Below are positions 8,152 to 15,489 of a stretch of 64,000 nucleotides of DNA, one piece after another. The stretch spans positions 186,001-250,000 of the forward strand of contig JACKIP010000001.1 in the NCBI GenBank assembly GCA_020638395.1, given 5' to 3'. The notes under the pieces are model-generated. The model was not told the DNA's origin. It was given only the letters and a program-made list of their open reading frames with translations, and did not search any database. Positions within the stretch are counted from its first letter, which is position 1, and every line of letters begins with the position of its first letter. Origin of the DNA: Rhodospirillales bacterium (lineage in GTDB: Bacteria > Pseudomonadota > Alphaproteobacteria > Micavibrionales > Micavibrionaceae). A program made the translations under genes and the position numbers.

Positions 8152-8586
8152 ATGGTTAAAAAACTTTTTTCCCTGCTGGGCGTTTTGTCTCCGCTTCACA
8201 TTCGGATGGTGACCCTGTTTTCCGGCAGTCAGAAGGTGGGGCAGGACCCCTTTGGCAATGTGTATTACAAGGCCAAACCCCGTCCCGGTTACAAGCGGGA
8301 GCGGCGCTGGGTTCTTTATAAGGGCGTACCCGAAGCCTCCGCCGTTCCGCCGGAATGGCACGGCTGGCTGCATCACCAGACCGATGTATTTCCGCATCCG
8401 GATACGCCGTCATTCCGTCGCCCCTGGCAAAAGCCGCACCGTCCGAACATGACCGGTACCACACAGGCCTACCGCCCGCCAGGGCACCTCCTGCAAGGGG
8501 GGCACCGTGCCTCTGCCACCGGCGATTACGAAGCCTGGAGCCCGGATGCGTCGCAAAAAAAACCTGTGACCAAACCGAAAAAGTGA
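8152..8586 (+). CDS. NADH:ubiquinone oxidoreductase accessory subunit, NDUFA12 family
   Basis: The 144-residue protein matches the NDUFA12/B17.2 family, a small supernumerary subunit of complex I shared by alphaproteobacteria and mitochondria. Key segments are GQDPFGNVYY, ERRWVLYKG, VPPEWHGWLHHQTD, and a C-terminal YRPPGHLLQGG followed by YEAWSPD. It is divergent from aroQ with a 134-bp gap and is followed by an MlaD-type gene and a DUF2155 gene, a frequent alphaproteobacterial order. Confidence 0.93.
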   Translation: MVKKLFSLLGVLSPLHIRMVTLFSGSQKVGQDPFGNVYYKAKPRPGYKRERRWVLYKGVPEASAVPPEWHGWLHHQTDVFPHPDTPSFRRPWQKPHRPNMTGTTQAYRPPGHLLQGGHRASATGDYEAWSPDASQKKPVTKPKK

Positions 8587-8659
8587 GGGATGTTTCTTTT
8601 GCGGAAACAGGCCATTACCATCTTGACGGCGGCGGCATTCCCGATTACTGATTAACATT

Positions 8660-9133
8660 ATGAAACGCAATATCATTGAAACTGTTATTGGGGCGGTCGT
8701 GCTGTTTGTCGCGGCGTTCTTCCTTGTCTTCAGTTACCAGACCGCCAATGTCGGGGCCGTCAGCGGGTATACGGTGATTGCCGATTTCCCCGGAATCGGC
8801 GGGCTGAAGGTCGGGGATGATGTCCAGATCAGCGGCGTAAAGATCGGGTCTGTGTCCGATGTCAGACTGAATAATGAGACTTATCTGGCGCAAGTGACAA
8901 TGAGTATTGATCCCTCGGTCAAATTACCGAAGGATACCGCCGCCCTGATTAGCAGCGAAAGCCTGATGGGAGGGCGCTACCTTGCTCTGGAGCCGGGAGC
9001 CGATGAAGATATGATCGCCAATGGCGGGCGGATTGAATATACGCAGGCCCCGCAAAACCTGGAACAGCTTCTGGGAAAATTTATTTTCAGCATGTCTAAT
9101 GACAAGAAAAATGACTCTAACTCTGCCGAATAA
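8660..9133 (+). CDS. mlaD: MlaD-family MCE protein (lipid transport)
   Basis: The 157-residue protein has one N-terminal membrane segment (about residues 8-27) and an MCE domain (about 35-115) with the typical GIGGLKVGDDVQISGVKIGSV-like core and the LISSESLMGGRYL segment. MlaD forms the hexameric periplasmic ring of the Mla system, which moves phospholipids between the membranes. The other Mla genes (mlaE, mlaF, mlaB, mlaC) are not nearby. Its stop overlaps the start of the DUF2155 gene, so the two are probably co-translated. Confidence 0.88.
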   Translation: MKRNIIETVIGAVVLFVAAFFLVFSYQTANVGAVSGYTVIADFPGIGGLKVGDDVQISGVKIGSVSDVRLNNETYLAQVTMSIDPSVKLPKDTAALISSESLMGGRYLALEPGADEDMIANGGRIEYTQAPQNLEQLLGKFIFSMSNDKKNDSNSAE

Positions 9134-9947
9134 TCTTTTACGATCTGCGCTGCTGGCATGCGGGCTGATCCTTTTGGTGGGACCGCCTGCGTCTCATGCT
9201 GAAACCACGATCAATCATGAGACGGTGCGCCTGCAATCTCTGAATAAATCCACGGCACGTATTTCGACATTTGAAACCAAAATCGGCGAAACGGTCAAGC
9301 TCGGCCCGCTCTATATCCGGCCTCAAGCCTGCCGGACGGCTCCGGTGACTGAAAATCCGGAATCGGCGGCATTTCTCCAGATATGGGCAGCAAAGCCCGT
9401 TCCGGACTCGGCTCCGGCTAAAAATAACACGGAGGCTGCCACGGAGTCGGAATGGATTTTTTCCGGCTGGATGTTTGCCTCCTCTCCCGGTCTTTCCTCC
9501 ATGGACCACCCGGTTTATGACCTGTGGGTTCTGGATTGCGGAGGGAAATCAGAAGATCCAGCTCAAGAGGCATCTTCCTCTCAAACCTCAGATCATGGCG
9601 ATGATTTTCCAGCCTCCGAAGAGGCGCAACAGACAGGTACAGAGACCGATCATACCGCCGCCGCTGCGACCTCTGACGAAAACATGACGCCGCTTCTGAG
9701 CGAAGAGCCGCAGGAGCAAGGGCAGGAGCAGAATCAGCAGCGTGACGGGAAGGCCGGAGCCGCAGGAGCCGACACCCCGAATTCTCATGAGATCGAGACT
9801 GAGGAAGAAGAACCAATCGTGATTATTGACGGTCATCAGATTGTCATCCCGCAGCCATCCGTGCCGGCGGAAGAGCAAAATTCCGATTTTCAATCTTATG
9901 ACGATGACGAGACTGACACGGACGCTCCAATCGTTCATCTCGACTAA
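9099..9947 (+). CDS. DUF2155-family secreted protein
   Basis: The protein is about 282 residues long if it starts at 9099; an ATG at 9111 is equally possible, as neither has a clear ribosome site. A signal peptide (LLRSALLACGLILLVG, cleavage after SHA) precedes the DUF2155 domain: ETKIGETVKLGPLYI, a cysteine in RPQACRTAP, and WIFSGWMFASSPGLSS with VYDLWVLDC at its end. DUF2155 proteins are probably periplasmic and of unknown function. The last 110 residues are acidic and Gln/Glu-rich, low in complexity and beyond the usual domain. It overlaps mlaD by 23-35 nt. Confidence 0.86.
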   Translation: MTRKMTLTLPNNLLRSALLACGLILLVGPPASHAETTINHETVRLQSLNKSTARISTFETKIGETVKLGPLYIRPQACRTAPVTENPESAAFLQIWAAKPVPDSAPAKNNTEAATESEWIFSGWMFASSPGLSSMDHPVYDLWVLDCGGKSEDPAQEASSSQTSDHGDDFPASEEAQQTGTETDHTAAAATSDENMTPLLSEEPQEQGQEQNQQRDGKAGAAGADTPNSHEIETEEEEPIVIIDGHQIVIPQPSVPAEEQNSDFQSYDDDETDTDAPIVHLD

Positions 9948-9979
9948 AGCCAACCCTTAAGCCATTGGAATGATGAGAA

Positions 9980-10924
9980 TTAACGGTTTTGCCGAATCTG
10001 AACGGGTGGCTTTGCCGCATGACGGGAGGCAACCAGAACCGGATACCCCCGTCTTTCGGCAGCGGCTTTGCGGATTTCGGGCCAATCCAGACGCTCTGCC
10101 ACATCCCCGGCCTTATCCAGAATATACCCAACCTCTTTTTCAGATAAGGTGGTTGTTTCCAGCGGCAGATTTTCCTCCAGAAAATCCGCTTCAACCTTCA
10201 GAGGATGAACTTCGATATAAAAATCATCTCCGATCCAGCCAGCCTTGACCGGTTGATCGACCACTTCGACCCGCGTGTCAATCGGAACTTCCTTGAACAG
10301 GGTTATAATATCTTCAGGATACATCCGGATGCATCCACTGCTGACCCGCCGTCCAATCCCGTAAGGTTTGTTTGTGCCGTGAATCAGGTATTCCGGCCAG
10401 CCCAGATAAAGCGCGTGCGTGCCCAGCGGATTTTTTGGCCCCGGCGGAACAGATTCCGGCAGCTCCGGCTTTTCTTCGCGCATGCGCGGGGTCGGACGCC
10501 AGATCGGCCCGTCTTTCTTCCGCATGACTTTGGTAACTCCCGTCGGAGTATCCAGACCGTCACGTCCAATCCCGATGGCAAAGGTTTCGGGCGCGCCCTT
10601 TTTCGGGAAATAGTACAGCCGCATTTCCGGCAGGTTGATTATGATGCCGTCACGCGGCGCATCGGGCAAAAGATGCTGTTTCGGCAGAATGATTTTCGTG
10701 CCGTCCCCCGGAATCCACGGGTCAATATCCGGATTAGCGGCCCGCATCTCGACATAGCCGAGGTCATTATCCCGTGCGATTTTAATAAAAGTATCTTCAT
10801 AAACTGCGCGGTAAGTTTCCGGCAGCCCGATATAATCCTTATCATAGACCGCACCGGCAATCCCCGGAAATGCAACGCCCAGTGAAAGGGCCCCAAGAAA
10901 AGAAATAGTCCTGAAAATGCTCAT
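9980..10924 (-). CDS. L,D-transpeptidase (YkuD domain)
   Basis: With the start at 10924 the protein has 314 residues and begins with a signal peptide (TISFLGALSLGVAF, cleavage near GIAGA). A LysM-like segment follows (YVEMRAANPDIDPWIPGDGTKI cut across about residues 55-80), then the YkuD catalytic domain (about 90-225) with IHGTNKPYGIG and the SSGCIRM motif holding the active-site Cys and its His. These enzymes form 3-3 peptidoglycan cross-links or attach proteins to the cell wall in the periplasm. The C-terminal 70 residues have no clear domain. An upstream in-frame ATG at 10978 would overlap the preceding gene and hide the signal peptide, so I prefer 10924. Confidence 0.92.
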   Translation of the reverse strand: MSIFRTISFLGALSLGVAFPGIAGAVYDKDYIGLPETYRAVYEDTFIKIARDNDLGYVEMRAANPDIDPWIPGDGTKIILPKQHLLPDAPRDGIIINLPEMRLYYFPKKGAPETFAIGIGRDGLDTPTGVTKVMRKKDGPIWRPTPRMREEKPELPESVPPGPKNPLGTHALYLGWPEYLIHGTNKPYGIGRRVSSGCIRMYPEDIITLFKEVPIDTRVEVVDQPVKAGWIGDDFYIEVHPLKVEADFLEENLPLETTTLSEKEVGYILDKAGDVAERLDWPEIRKAAAERRGYPVLVASRHAAKPPVQIRQNR

Positions 10925-10964
10925 TCTTCTTAATAATCCGGAGCCGGAAAAATAGCAAGAAGAC

Positions 10965-11309
10965 TTACACAGGGCCAATCAGGTCCCAGACCTCTTCCTG
11001 CATCCGCTCCAAAACCCTTTCAAACAGGGCCGAGCGGGCAATTAACCCTTTACCGTTCAGATAAAGCGCGTACATGGTCGTACGGGGTCCGACTTTTTCC
11101 GCAATGAATTCCAGATAGGACTCATGATGTGCAGACTTTGACAAAGAAATACGCAACATGCCCGCATCAAAATCGCAATCCACCGTGCGGTGCGATAAAA
11201 CATTGCGGGAAACCGCCAGACAATATAGCTGGTCAAGACGCCGAAACTGGAAATTTGAGAGACCCGATGGCACATTTGTGTTTAAAACACTAATGACATT
11301 ATCTTTCAT
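10965..11309 (-). CDS. Small conserved-looking protein of unknown function
   Basis: I do not recognise this 114-residue soluble protein. It has no signal peptide or membrane segment. It shows mixed alpha/beta character, with segments such as SNFQFRRLDQLY and ESYLEFIAEKVG, and a C-terminal amphipathic helix. It lies 40 bp upstream of the L,D-transpeptidase start on the same strand, so the two may share a transcript. It is divergent from the YfgM-like gene at 11359. Confidence 0.6.
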   Translation of the reverse strand: MKDNVISVLNTNVPSGLSNFQFRRLDQLYCLAVSRNVLSHRTVDCDFDAGMLRISLSKSAHHESYLEFIAEKVGPRTTMYALYLNGKGLIARSALFERVLERMQEEVWDLIGPV

Positions 11310-11358
11310 ACCGTTTAGGATAACATCGATTCATTAAAAAGAGCACAAAAAACGTACC

Positions 11359-11997
11359 ATGAACGATATTTTTAGAGACGTCGACGAAGCCCTGAAACAG
11401 GAAAAAGTCGCGCAATTCTGGCAGAAACACGGAACCTTTGTCATTATTCTGGTTATTTTACTGGTCCTCGGAACAGGGCTATATTCCGGCTATAAGAGCT
11501 GGATGAAGACCGATCAGGAGCATAAAACCGCCCGTCTTCTTGAAATTACAAAAGAAACCGCGCCTGATTTTGACACCTTGCTGGCCAATCTAAATCCTGA
11601 TCAAAAAGCTGTGGGCCTTTTATTGGAAACCCAGCGCCTTCTGGAAGAAGACGGCAGGGAGGTCGAAGCGTTTGACACGCTGCAAACTCTGGCGGCAGAC
11701 TCCTCCGCGGATCAAACCTTGCGGGGACTTGCCGCGTATTATGCGCGCAACCTGATTATTGATGGAAAAATCACCACCACCCCTCTGTCTGCTATTCAGG
11801 GGCCGGCGGGCAGTATCTGGGACGGATACTACCAGTTACAGGACGCCACCTATCAGGGCGCGGTTGAAAAAAATTATAAAGAGGCTATCTCTCTTCTGGA
11901 TAAGATTTTAGAAGCCTATCCGCAGGATATGGTGTTAAAAGAGCAGGCGGCACAACTGAAATATGTTTACGAATACGATCAAAAACAAGGAAACTAG
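11359..11997 (+). CDS. YfgM-like membrane-anchored TPR protein
   Basis: The 212-residue protein has the YfgM/DUF2133 layout: a short cytoplasmic head (DIFRDVDEALKQEKVAQFWQK), a single membrane segment at about residues 27-47, and a periplasmic helical part resembling TPR repeats. In Escherichia coli YfgM works with the SecYEG/PpiD export machinery. It is followed by bamB after only 4 bp, the same order as yfgM-bamB in many proteobacteria, which supports the assignment. der, usually next, is absent here. Confidence 0.88.
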   Translation: MNDIFRDVDEALKQEKVAQFWQKHGTFVIILVILLVLGTGLYSGYKSWMKTDQEHKTARLLEITKETAPDFDTLLANLNPDQKAVGLLLETQRLLEEDGREVEAFDTLQTLAADSSADQTLRGLAAYYARNLIIDGKITTTPLSAIQGPAGSIWDGYYQLQDATYQGAVEKNYKEAISLLDKILEAYPQDMVLKEQAAQLKYVYEYDQKQGN

Positions 11998-12001
11998 TTG
12001 A

Positions 12002-13336
12002 ATGTCTGCGTCTAAAACCCCGATCAAGCTTTCTCTTATCCTCGGAACGGCCCTGATTATGACAGGCTGTTCCAGCATTAACCCGTTTGCGAGCCGCGAA
12101 GACCCTCCCCTGCCGGGAGAGCGAGTCTCGGTTCTGGAGCTGCAAAAAGACCTGAGCCCTAACTCTGCCTCATCCGAGGCGACCGCCTTCATCGCACCGC
12201 AAATGTGGGAAAATGAGTTCTGGCCGCAGCGCGGGGGATATCCCAATCACGCCATGCAAAATCTGGCCTTCACTACCGGCGAATTTAAACAGCTCTGGTC
12301 GGTTTCAACCGGAGCCGGCGCCTCCCCCCAGACGCCGCAAAGCACCCAGCCTATTCTGGTCGGCGGGACAATCTATACGCTCGATACAAAACTTGATCTG
12401 AAGGCATTCAATGCCGCGAATGGAAAGCAACTCTGGCAAATCAATCTGAAACCGGCACAGGAAGATGATGTTGTGATTGGCGGAGGGCTATCCTTTGCAG
12501 ATAACACACTATATGCCGTTAATGGATTTAACGAAGTGATCGCCCTGTCTCCGCAGGATGGAAAAATTATGTGGCGGAAGCCGCTGCCGGCCCCGGCACG
12601 GGCGGCCCCAACCCTCCTGAATCAAAAGCTGTTCGTGCAACTGATTGACAACCAGATTCTGGCGCTCGACAGTAAAGACGGAACTGACCTTTGGCGCTAT
12701 ACAGGATTTGCCGCCGACTCCGGCCTGCTTGGAGCCGCCAGCCCGGCCGCAACACAAAAACTGGTGGTCGCCGGATTTTCGTCAGGAGAACTCACCGGCT
12801 TTGATATCGACACCGGCGCAATCCTTTGGTCGGACTCTCTGGCACCGCGCCGCCGTATTGGAGGGATTACATCCGTCTCCGATATTACCGCCCTGCCCGT
12901 TATTGACCGGGATCTGGTCATCGCCGCCGGGTTTGGAGGCCGGATGCTGGCGTTGGATGCCCAAACCGGCCGCCGGGTCTGGACTCAGGATATCGGGGCG
13001 TTGGAAACACCGTGGGTTGCCAATAACCATATCTTTGTCATGACCGCCGACCGCAAACTGATTTCTTTGGACCGCGCAACCGGAGCGTTGAACTGGGTGC
13101 AGGACATGACGTCTGTACAAAAAAATGAAGCGCACGGGAACTGGACCGGACCGGTGATGGCCGGAGATCGCTTGATAACGGCTTCCTCCACGGGGCATAT
13201 TGCGGAAATTGATCCGCAGAACGGGCACCTCCTGCGCCTGACCAAAACTTCGGGGCACGTCACTGTGCCGCCGCTGGTTGCAAATGGCGTGCTTTATCTT
13301 CTCAGTGATAACGGAAAGCTCACCGCCTATCGTTGA
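12002..13336 (+). CDS. bamB: Outer-membrane assembly lipoprotein BamB
   Basis: The 444-residue protein has a lipoprotein signal peptide with lipobox LIMTGC (Cys23) followed by SS, fitting outer-membrane sorting. The rest is an eight-bladed PQQ-type beta-propeller with repeated blades such as LYAVNGFNEVIALSPQDGKI, LAGLDIDTG-like turns and 'LDAQTGRRVWTQD'. BamB is a scaffold of the BAM complex that inserts beta-barrel proteins into the outer membrane. It is coupled to the YfgM-like gene and followed 19 bp later by an EVE-domain gene. Confidence 0.95.
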   Translation: MSASKTPIKLSLILGTALIMTGCSSINPFASREDPPLPGERVSVLELQKDLSPNSASSEATAFIAPQMWENEFWPQRGGYPNHAMQNLAFTTGEFKQLWSVSTGAGASPQTPQSTQPILVGGTIYTLDTKLDLKAFNAANGKQLWQINLKPAQEDDVVIGGGLSFADNTLYAVNGFNEVIALSPQDGKIMWRKPLPAPARAAPTLLNQKLFVQLIDNQILALDSKDGTDLWRYTGFAADSGLLGAASPAATQKLVVAGFSSGELTGFDIDTGAILWSDSLAPRRRIGGITSVSDITALPVIDRDLVIAAGFGGRMLALDAQTGRRVWTQDIGALETPWVANNHIFVMTADRKLISLDRATGALNWVQDMTSVQKNEAHGNWTGPVMAGDRLITASSTGHIAEIDPQNGHLLRLTKTSGHVTVPPLVANGVLYLLSDNGKLTAYR

Positions 13337-13355
13337 GCGGAATGGACATAATACA

Positions 13356-13775
13356 ATGAACTACTGGCTTGTCAAATCGGAACCGGGGGAATGGTCATGG
13401 GACGACCATGTCAAAAAGGGGGTAGAGCCCTGGCATGGCGTGCGTAATTATCAGGCCTCCAACAACCTGAAAGCGATGAGGATCGGAGACCGCGCCTTTT
13501 TCTATCACTCGGTTAAGGAAAAGCGAATTGTCGGCATGGTCGAAGTCGTCAGGGAATACTACCCCGATCATACCGATGCCAGCGGGCGTTTTGGCATGGT
13601 CGATTTCAAAGCCCTCCGCGCCGTTCCAAAGCCTGTGACACTGGCCGATATCAAAGATCACCCCGCCCTGCAGAATATGCCGCTGATCCGCCAGTCGCGC
13701 CTGTCCGTCATGCCGGTTACGCCGGAAGAATGGCAAATCATTTGCCAGATGGCGGGATGCCCCGACGCAGGGTAG
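13356..13775 (+). CDS. EVE-domain protein
   Basis: The 139-residue protein is a stand-alone EVE domain of the thymocyte nuclear protein 1 type. It starts MNYWLVKSEP, a signature for the fold, followed by the conserved W in WSWDD, GVRNYQASNNL, and GDRAFFYHS. EVE domains bind modified bases in DNA or RNA. The start at 13356 was chosen because the preceding in-frame codons overlap bamB and lack the conserved beginning. Position after bamB suggests co-transcription rather than a restriction role, as no restriction enzyme is near. Confidence 0.92.
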   Translation: MNYWLVKSEPGEWSWDDHVKKGVEPWHGVRNYQASNNLKAMRIGDRAFFYHSVKEKRIVGMVEVVREYYPDHTDASGRFGMVDFKALRAVPKPVTLADIKDHPALQNMPLIRQSRLSVMPVTPEEWQIICQMAGCPDAG

Positions 13776-13819
13776 GGCTTTGACGGCTAGCAGTCTGCTG
13801 AAAAAGTCAAAAAACGGCA

Positions 13820-13900
13820 AAACCGTCATTCTGAGCGCAGCGAAGAATCTTTTTTATCAATAGATTAAGATCCTTCGCCTATGGCTCAGGATAACGGTTT
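13820..13900. repeat. Imperfect inverted repeat, GTCATTCTGAGC type
   Basis: The left arm (13820-13851) reads AAACCGTCATTCTGAGCG.. and the right arm (13867-13900) is its imperfect complement, ..TGGCTCAGGATAACGGTTT, with a short AT-rich centre. The GTCATTCTGAGCG start also occurs near 53895. It sits between the convergent EVE and DUF1150 genes and could double as a transcription stop on either strand. Confidence 0.8.
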
Positions 13901-13916
13901 CAGGACTTTTAGTGCT

Positions 13917-14135
13917 CTAATGTACTGTGATTGGAGTCAGATTATTCAGTCGGATGAAATCCTCGGCTTCCAGAGAATTGCGAAAGGTCGAAACCTCGGT
14001 CCCGTCCGCTGCGTGAACTGTATACAGGTCATTCTCCGTATGCCGGACATAAGCAATCTGATTCATGCCCAGGTTGGATAATATGTGTGGTGGTAAGTTT
14101 TCTATCACTTTTCGATCCGCATTTATCTTTATCAT
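13917..14135 (-). CDS. DUF1150-family small protein
   Basis: The 72-residue protein fits DUF1150, small alphaproteobacterial proteins usually encoded next to an Hsp20 gene. The middle holds the typical IAYVRHTEND and YTVHAADGTEV segments. It has no membrane segment. It lies 81 bp downstream of hsp20 on the same strand, so it likely shares heat-shock control. Function is unknown. Confidence 0.8.
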   Translation of the reverse strand: MIKINADRKVIENLPPHILSNLGMNQIAYVRHTENDLYTVHAADGTEVSTFRNSLEAEDFIRLNNLTPITVH

Positions 14136-14216
14136 AACGCTTCATCTCTTAAGATTCAGTATATCATAAAACGATTTCCGAACCCAAATATTCGAAATGG
14201 ATTCGGAAAAACCGGT

Positions 14217-14702
14217 CTATCCCTTTGTTTTAGAAGGGTTGGTCTTGTTTTCGATGGATTTCATTTCCAGCGCTTTCCCATTATTTTCCGAACCAATCGG
14301 GATTTTCCGGGCGGTGCTTTCCGGAATGATTCGCTCCAGATCAATGTGCAATAACCCGTTATGCAGAGACGCCCCGCGGACTTCGATCCCATCGGCCAGA
14401 ACAAAGCTGCGCTGGAACTGCCGCCCGGCGATTCCCCGGTGCAGGAAAACCCGCCCCTCTTCTTCCTCTTCCTTCTGGCGGCCTCGAACGATCAACTGGT
14501 TTTGCTCCACCTCCACATCCAGATCCGCCATCGTGAATCCGGCAACAGCCAGCGTGATCCGCAAATCGTGATCGGATGTCTGTTCAATATTATAGGGGGG
14601 ATACCCATCCGCACCGCTTTTCTTCATGCGGTCAAATGTGCGTTCAAAATGATCGAACCCCAGAAACAGGGGGCTATCAAACAAAGTCAGACGTGTACTC
14701 AT
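14217..14702 (-). CDS. Small heat-shock protein, Hsp20 family
   Basis: The 161-residue protein is an alpha-crystallin-type chaperone of the IbpA/HspA group, which holds unfolding proteins until refolding. The N-terminal arm has the FDHFERTFDRM type of sequence. The alpha-crystallin domain (about residues 35-130) includes YPPYNIEQ, LRITLAVAGF, VRGRQKEEEE and AGRQFQRSFVLADGI. A GAGGAG ribosome site is 8 nt upstream of the ATG and appears to be paired in a hairpin (see 14709-14727). The last 30 residues are lysine-rich and longer than usual. Confidence 0.94.
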   Translation of the reverse strand: MSTRLTLFDSPLFLGFDHFERTFDRMKKSGADGYPPYNIEQTSDHDLRITLAVAGFTMADLDVEVEQNQLIVRGRQKEEEEEGRVFLHRGIAGRQFQRSFVLADGIEVRGASLHNGLLHIDLERIIPESTARKIPIGSENNGKALEMKSIENKTNPSKTKG

Positions 14703-14708
14703 GATTCA

Positions 14709-14727
14709 ACTCCTCTCTTGAGCAAGT
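14709..14727 (-). promoter_or_regulatory. Possible ROSE-like RNA thermometer hairpin at the hsp20 ribosome site
   Basis: On the transcribed strand ACTTGCTCAAGAGAGGAGT can fold as ACU-UG-CUC, loop AAGA, GAG-G-AGU. The Shine-Dalgarno bases GAGGAG are in the 3' arm and a UUGCU motif faces them, the hallmark of ROSE elements that control rhizobial small heat-shock genes. The pairing is short and weak, as expected for a melting switch. This is inference from the sequence pattern. Confidence 0.5.
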
Positions 14728-14841
14728 TAAGATAATTCACCGGCCCGCATCGGCACCGATAGAATTAAGTATAGCATGATTTTATGCGAAGGCAAATTTT
14801 ACGACAATGAGAATAGCCTAAAGGCTTTTTGCTTTCATGCT

Positions 14842-15030
14842 CTAATGAGCGGCCCGCTCTGTCTTTTTCACAAAGAGGCGGTCGCAATAGGCGCACTCGA
14901 CCTGATTCTGCCCGGCAAAGGCATACCAGACCACCGGATGTCCCAGTGCTCCGCCGCCGCCATCGCAGCACACTTCATCGGTGGCCGGGTCAACAGAAAT
15001 AACTTCGGGAGTATTTGAATTGGTCTGCAT
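14842..15030 (-). CDS. Zinc-finger domain protein, zf-CHCC/NDUFS6 type
   Basis: The 62-residue protein has the zf-CHCC pattern: Cys22, His31, Cys46 and Cys49, in VCCDGGGGALGHPVVWYAF and ECAYCDRLF. The same domain forms the zinc-binding C-terminus of the mitochondrial complex I subunit NDUFS6 and is widespread as a tiny alphaproteobacterial protein. With the NDUFA12 homologue at 8152 it is the second complex-I accessory marker in this window. It stands alone, 139 bp upstream of hsp20. Confidence 0.86.
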   Translation of the reverse strand: MQTNSNTPEVISVDPATDEVCCDGGGGALGHPVVWYAFAGQNQVECAYCDRLFVKKTERAAH

Positions 15031-15489
15031 GATGGGTTTAATTTACCGTGAAAAACGGCCGTCGTCTACTCTTTCGGAACGCTCTTTGCTCTAAACGGGA
15101 TTTGATAAAAATTTGTCTCAAACAAAGATCAATTTCGAAGCGAAATAAATTGTCATAACCTTATATTCGCGATACTATGGAATTATAAAAGAATGAAAAA
15201 CAAAGAATAACAAAAGCACCAATGCGGGGATGTGCGCACACCAGATACACATAAATAAAAATCCATAGAATTTCCGAACAAGTCCGGAGGCGAAGCCTCT
15301 TACTTTGTGTCCCTTGTCGTCCAATCCTCCCTGTAGAGCCTCTGGCCCTACAGGGATTTTTTTATCTTTTGTGCGGCGCAATGCATTTGAGGGGGGCTTA
15401 TATGCATAAAAAACTTTTAGGAGAAAAATAGTTGAGTGTAAGATCAAAGAAGGGGTGCTTGCCCCGAAACCCAACACATAGAACAAAAA
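15031..15489. other. 459-bp intergenic region with terminator and leader-like hairpins
   Basis: No convincing gene lies here. Reading rightward there is an AT-rich stretch (15100-15250), a short hairpin GAGGCGAAGCCTC (about 15288-15300), a strong intrinsic terminator (15329-15363), an AT-rich run, and a GGGG/CCCC hairpin at 15452-15465 just before the aminotransferase gene. This could hold a small RNA ending at 15363 or a long leader with attenuation. I matched it to no known riboswitch. Confidence 0.55.
15329..15363 (+). terminator. Rho-independent terminator, no gene immediately upstream
   Basis: CCCTGTAG (15329-15336) pairs with CTACAGGG (15348-15355), followed by A and seven T. The nearest upstream gene on this strand ends at 13775, so the terminator must serve a non-coding transcript or the leader of the aminotransferase gene. 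Confidence 0.75.

Noticed and set aside
13356..13775. The EVE-domain gene as part of a defence system
   Set aside because: There is no restriction endonuclease, methylase or helicase next to it; it follows bamB like a housekeeping gene.
15175..15486. A 103-residue minus-strand frame with hydrophobic stretches
   Set aside because: It runs through a strong plus-strand terminator and hairpins, has no ribosome site and no recognisable family, so it is more likely a chance frame in intergenic DNA.
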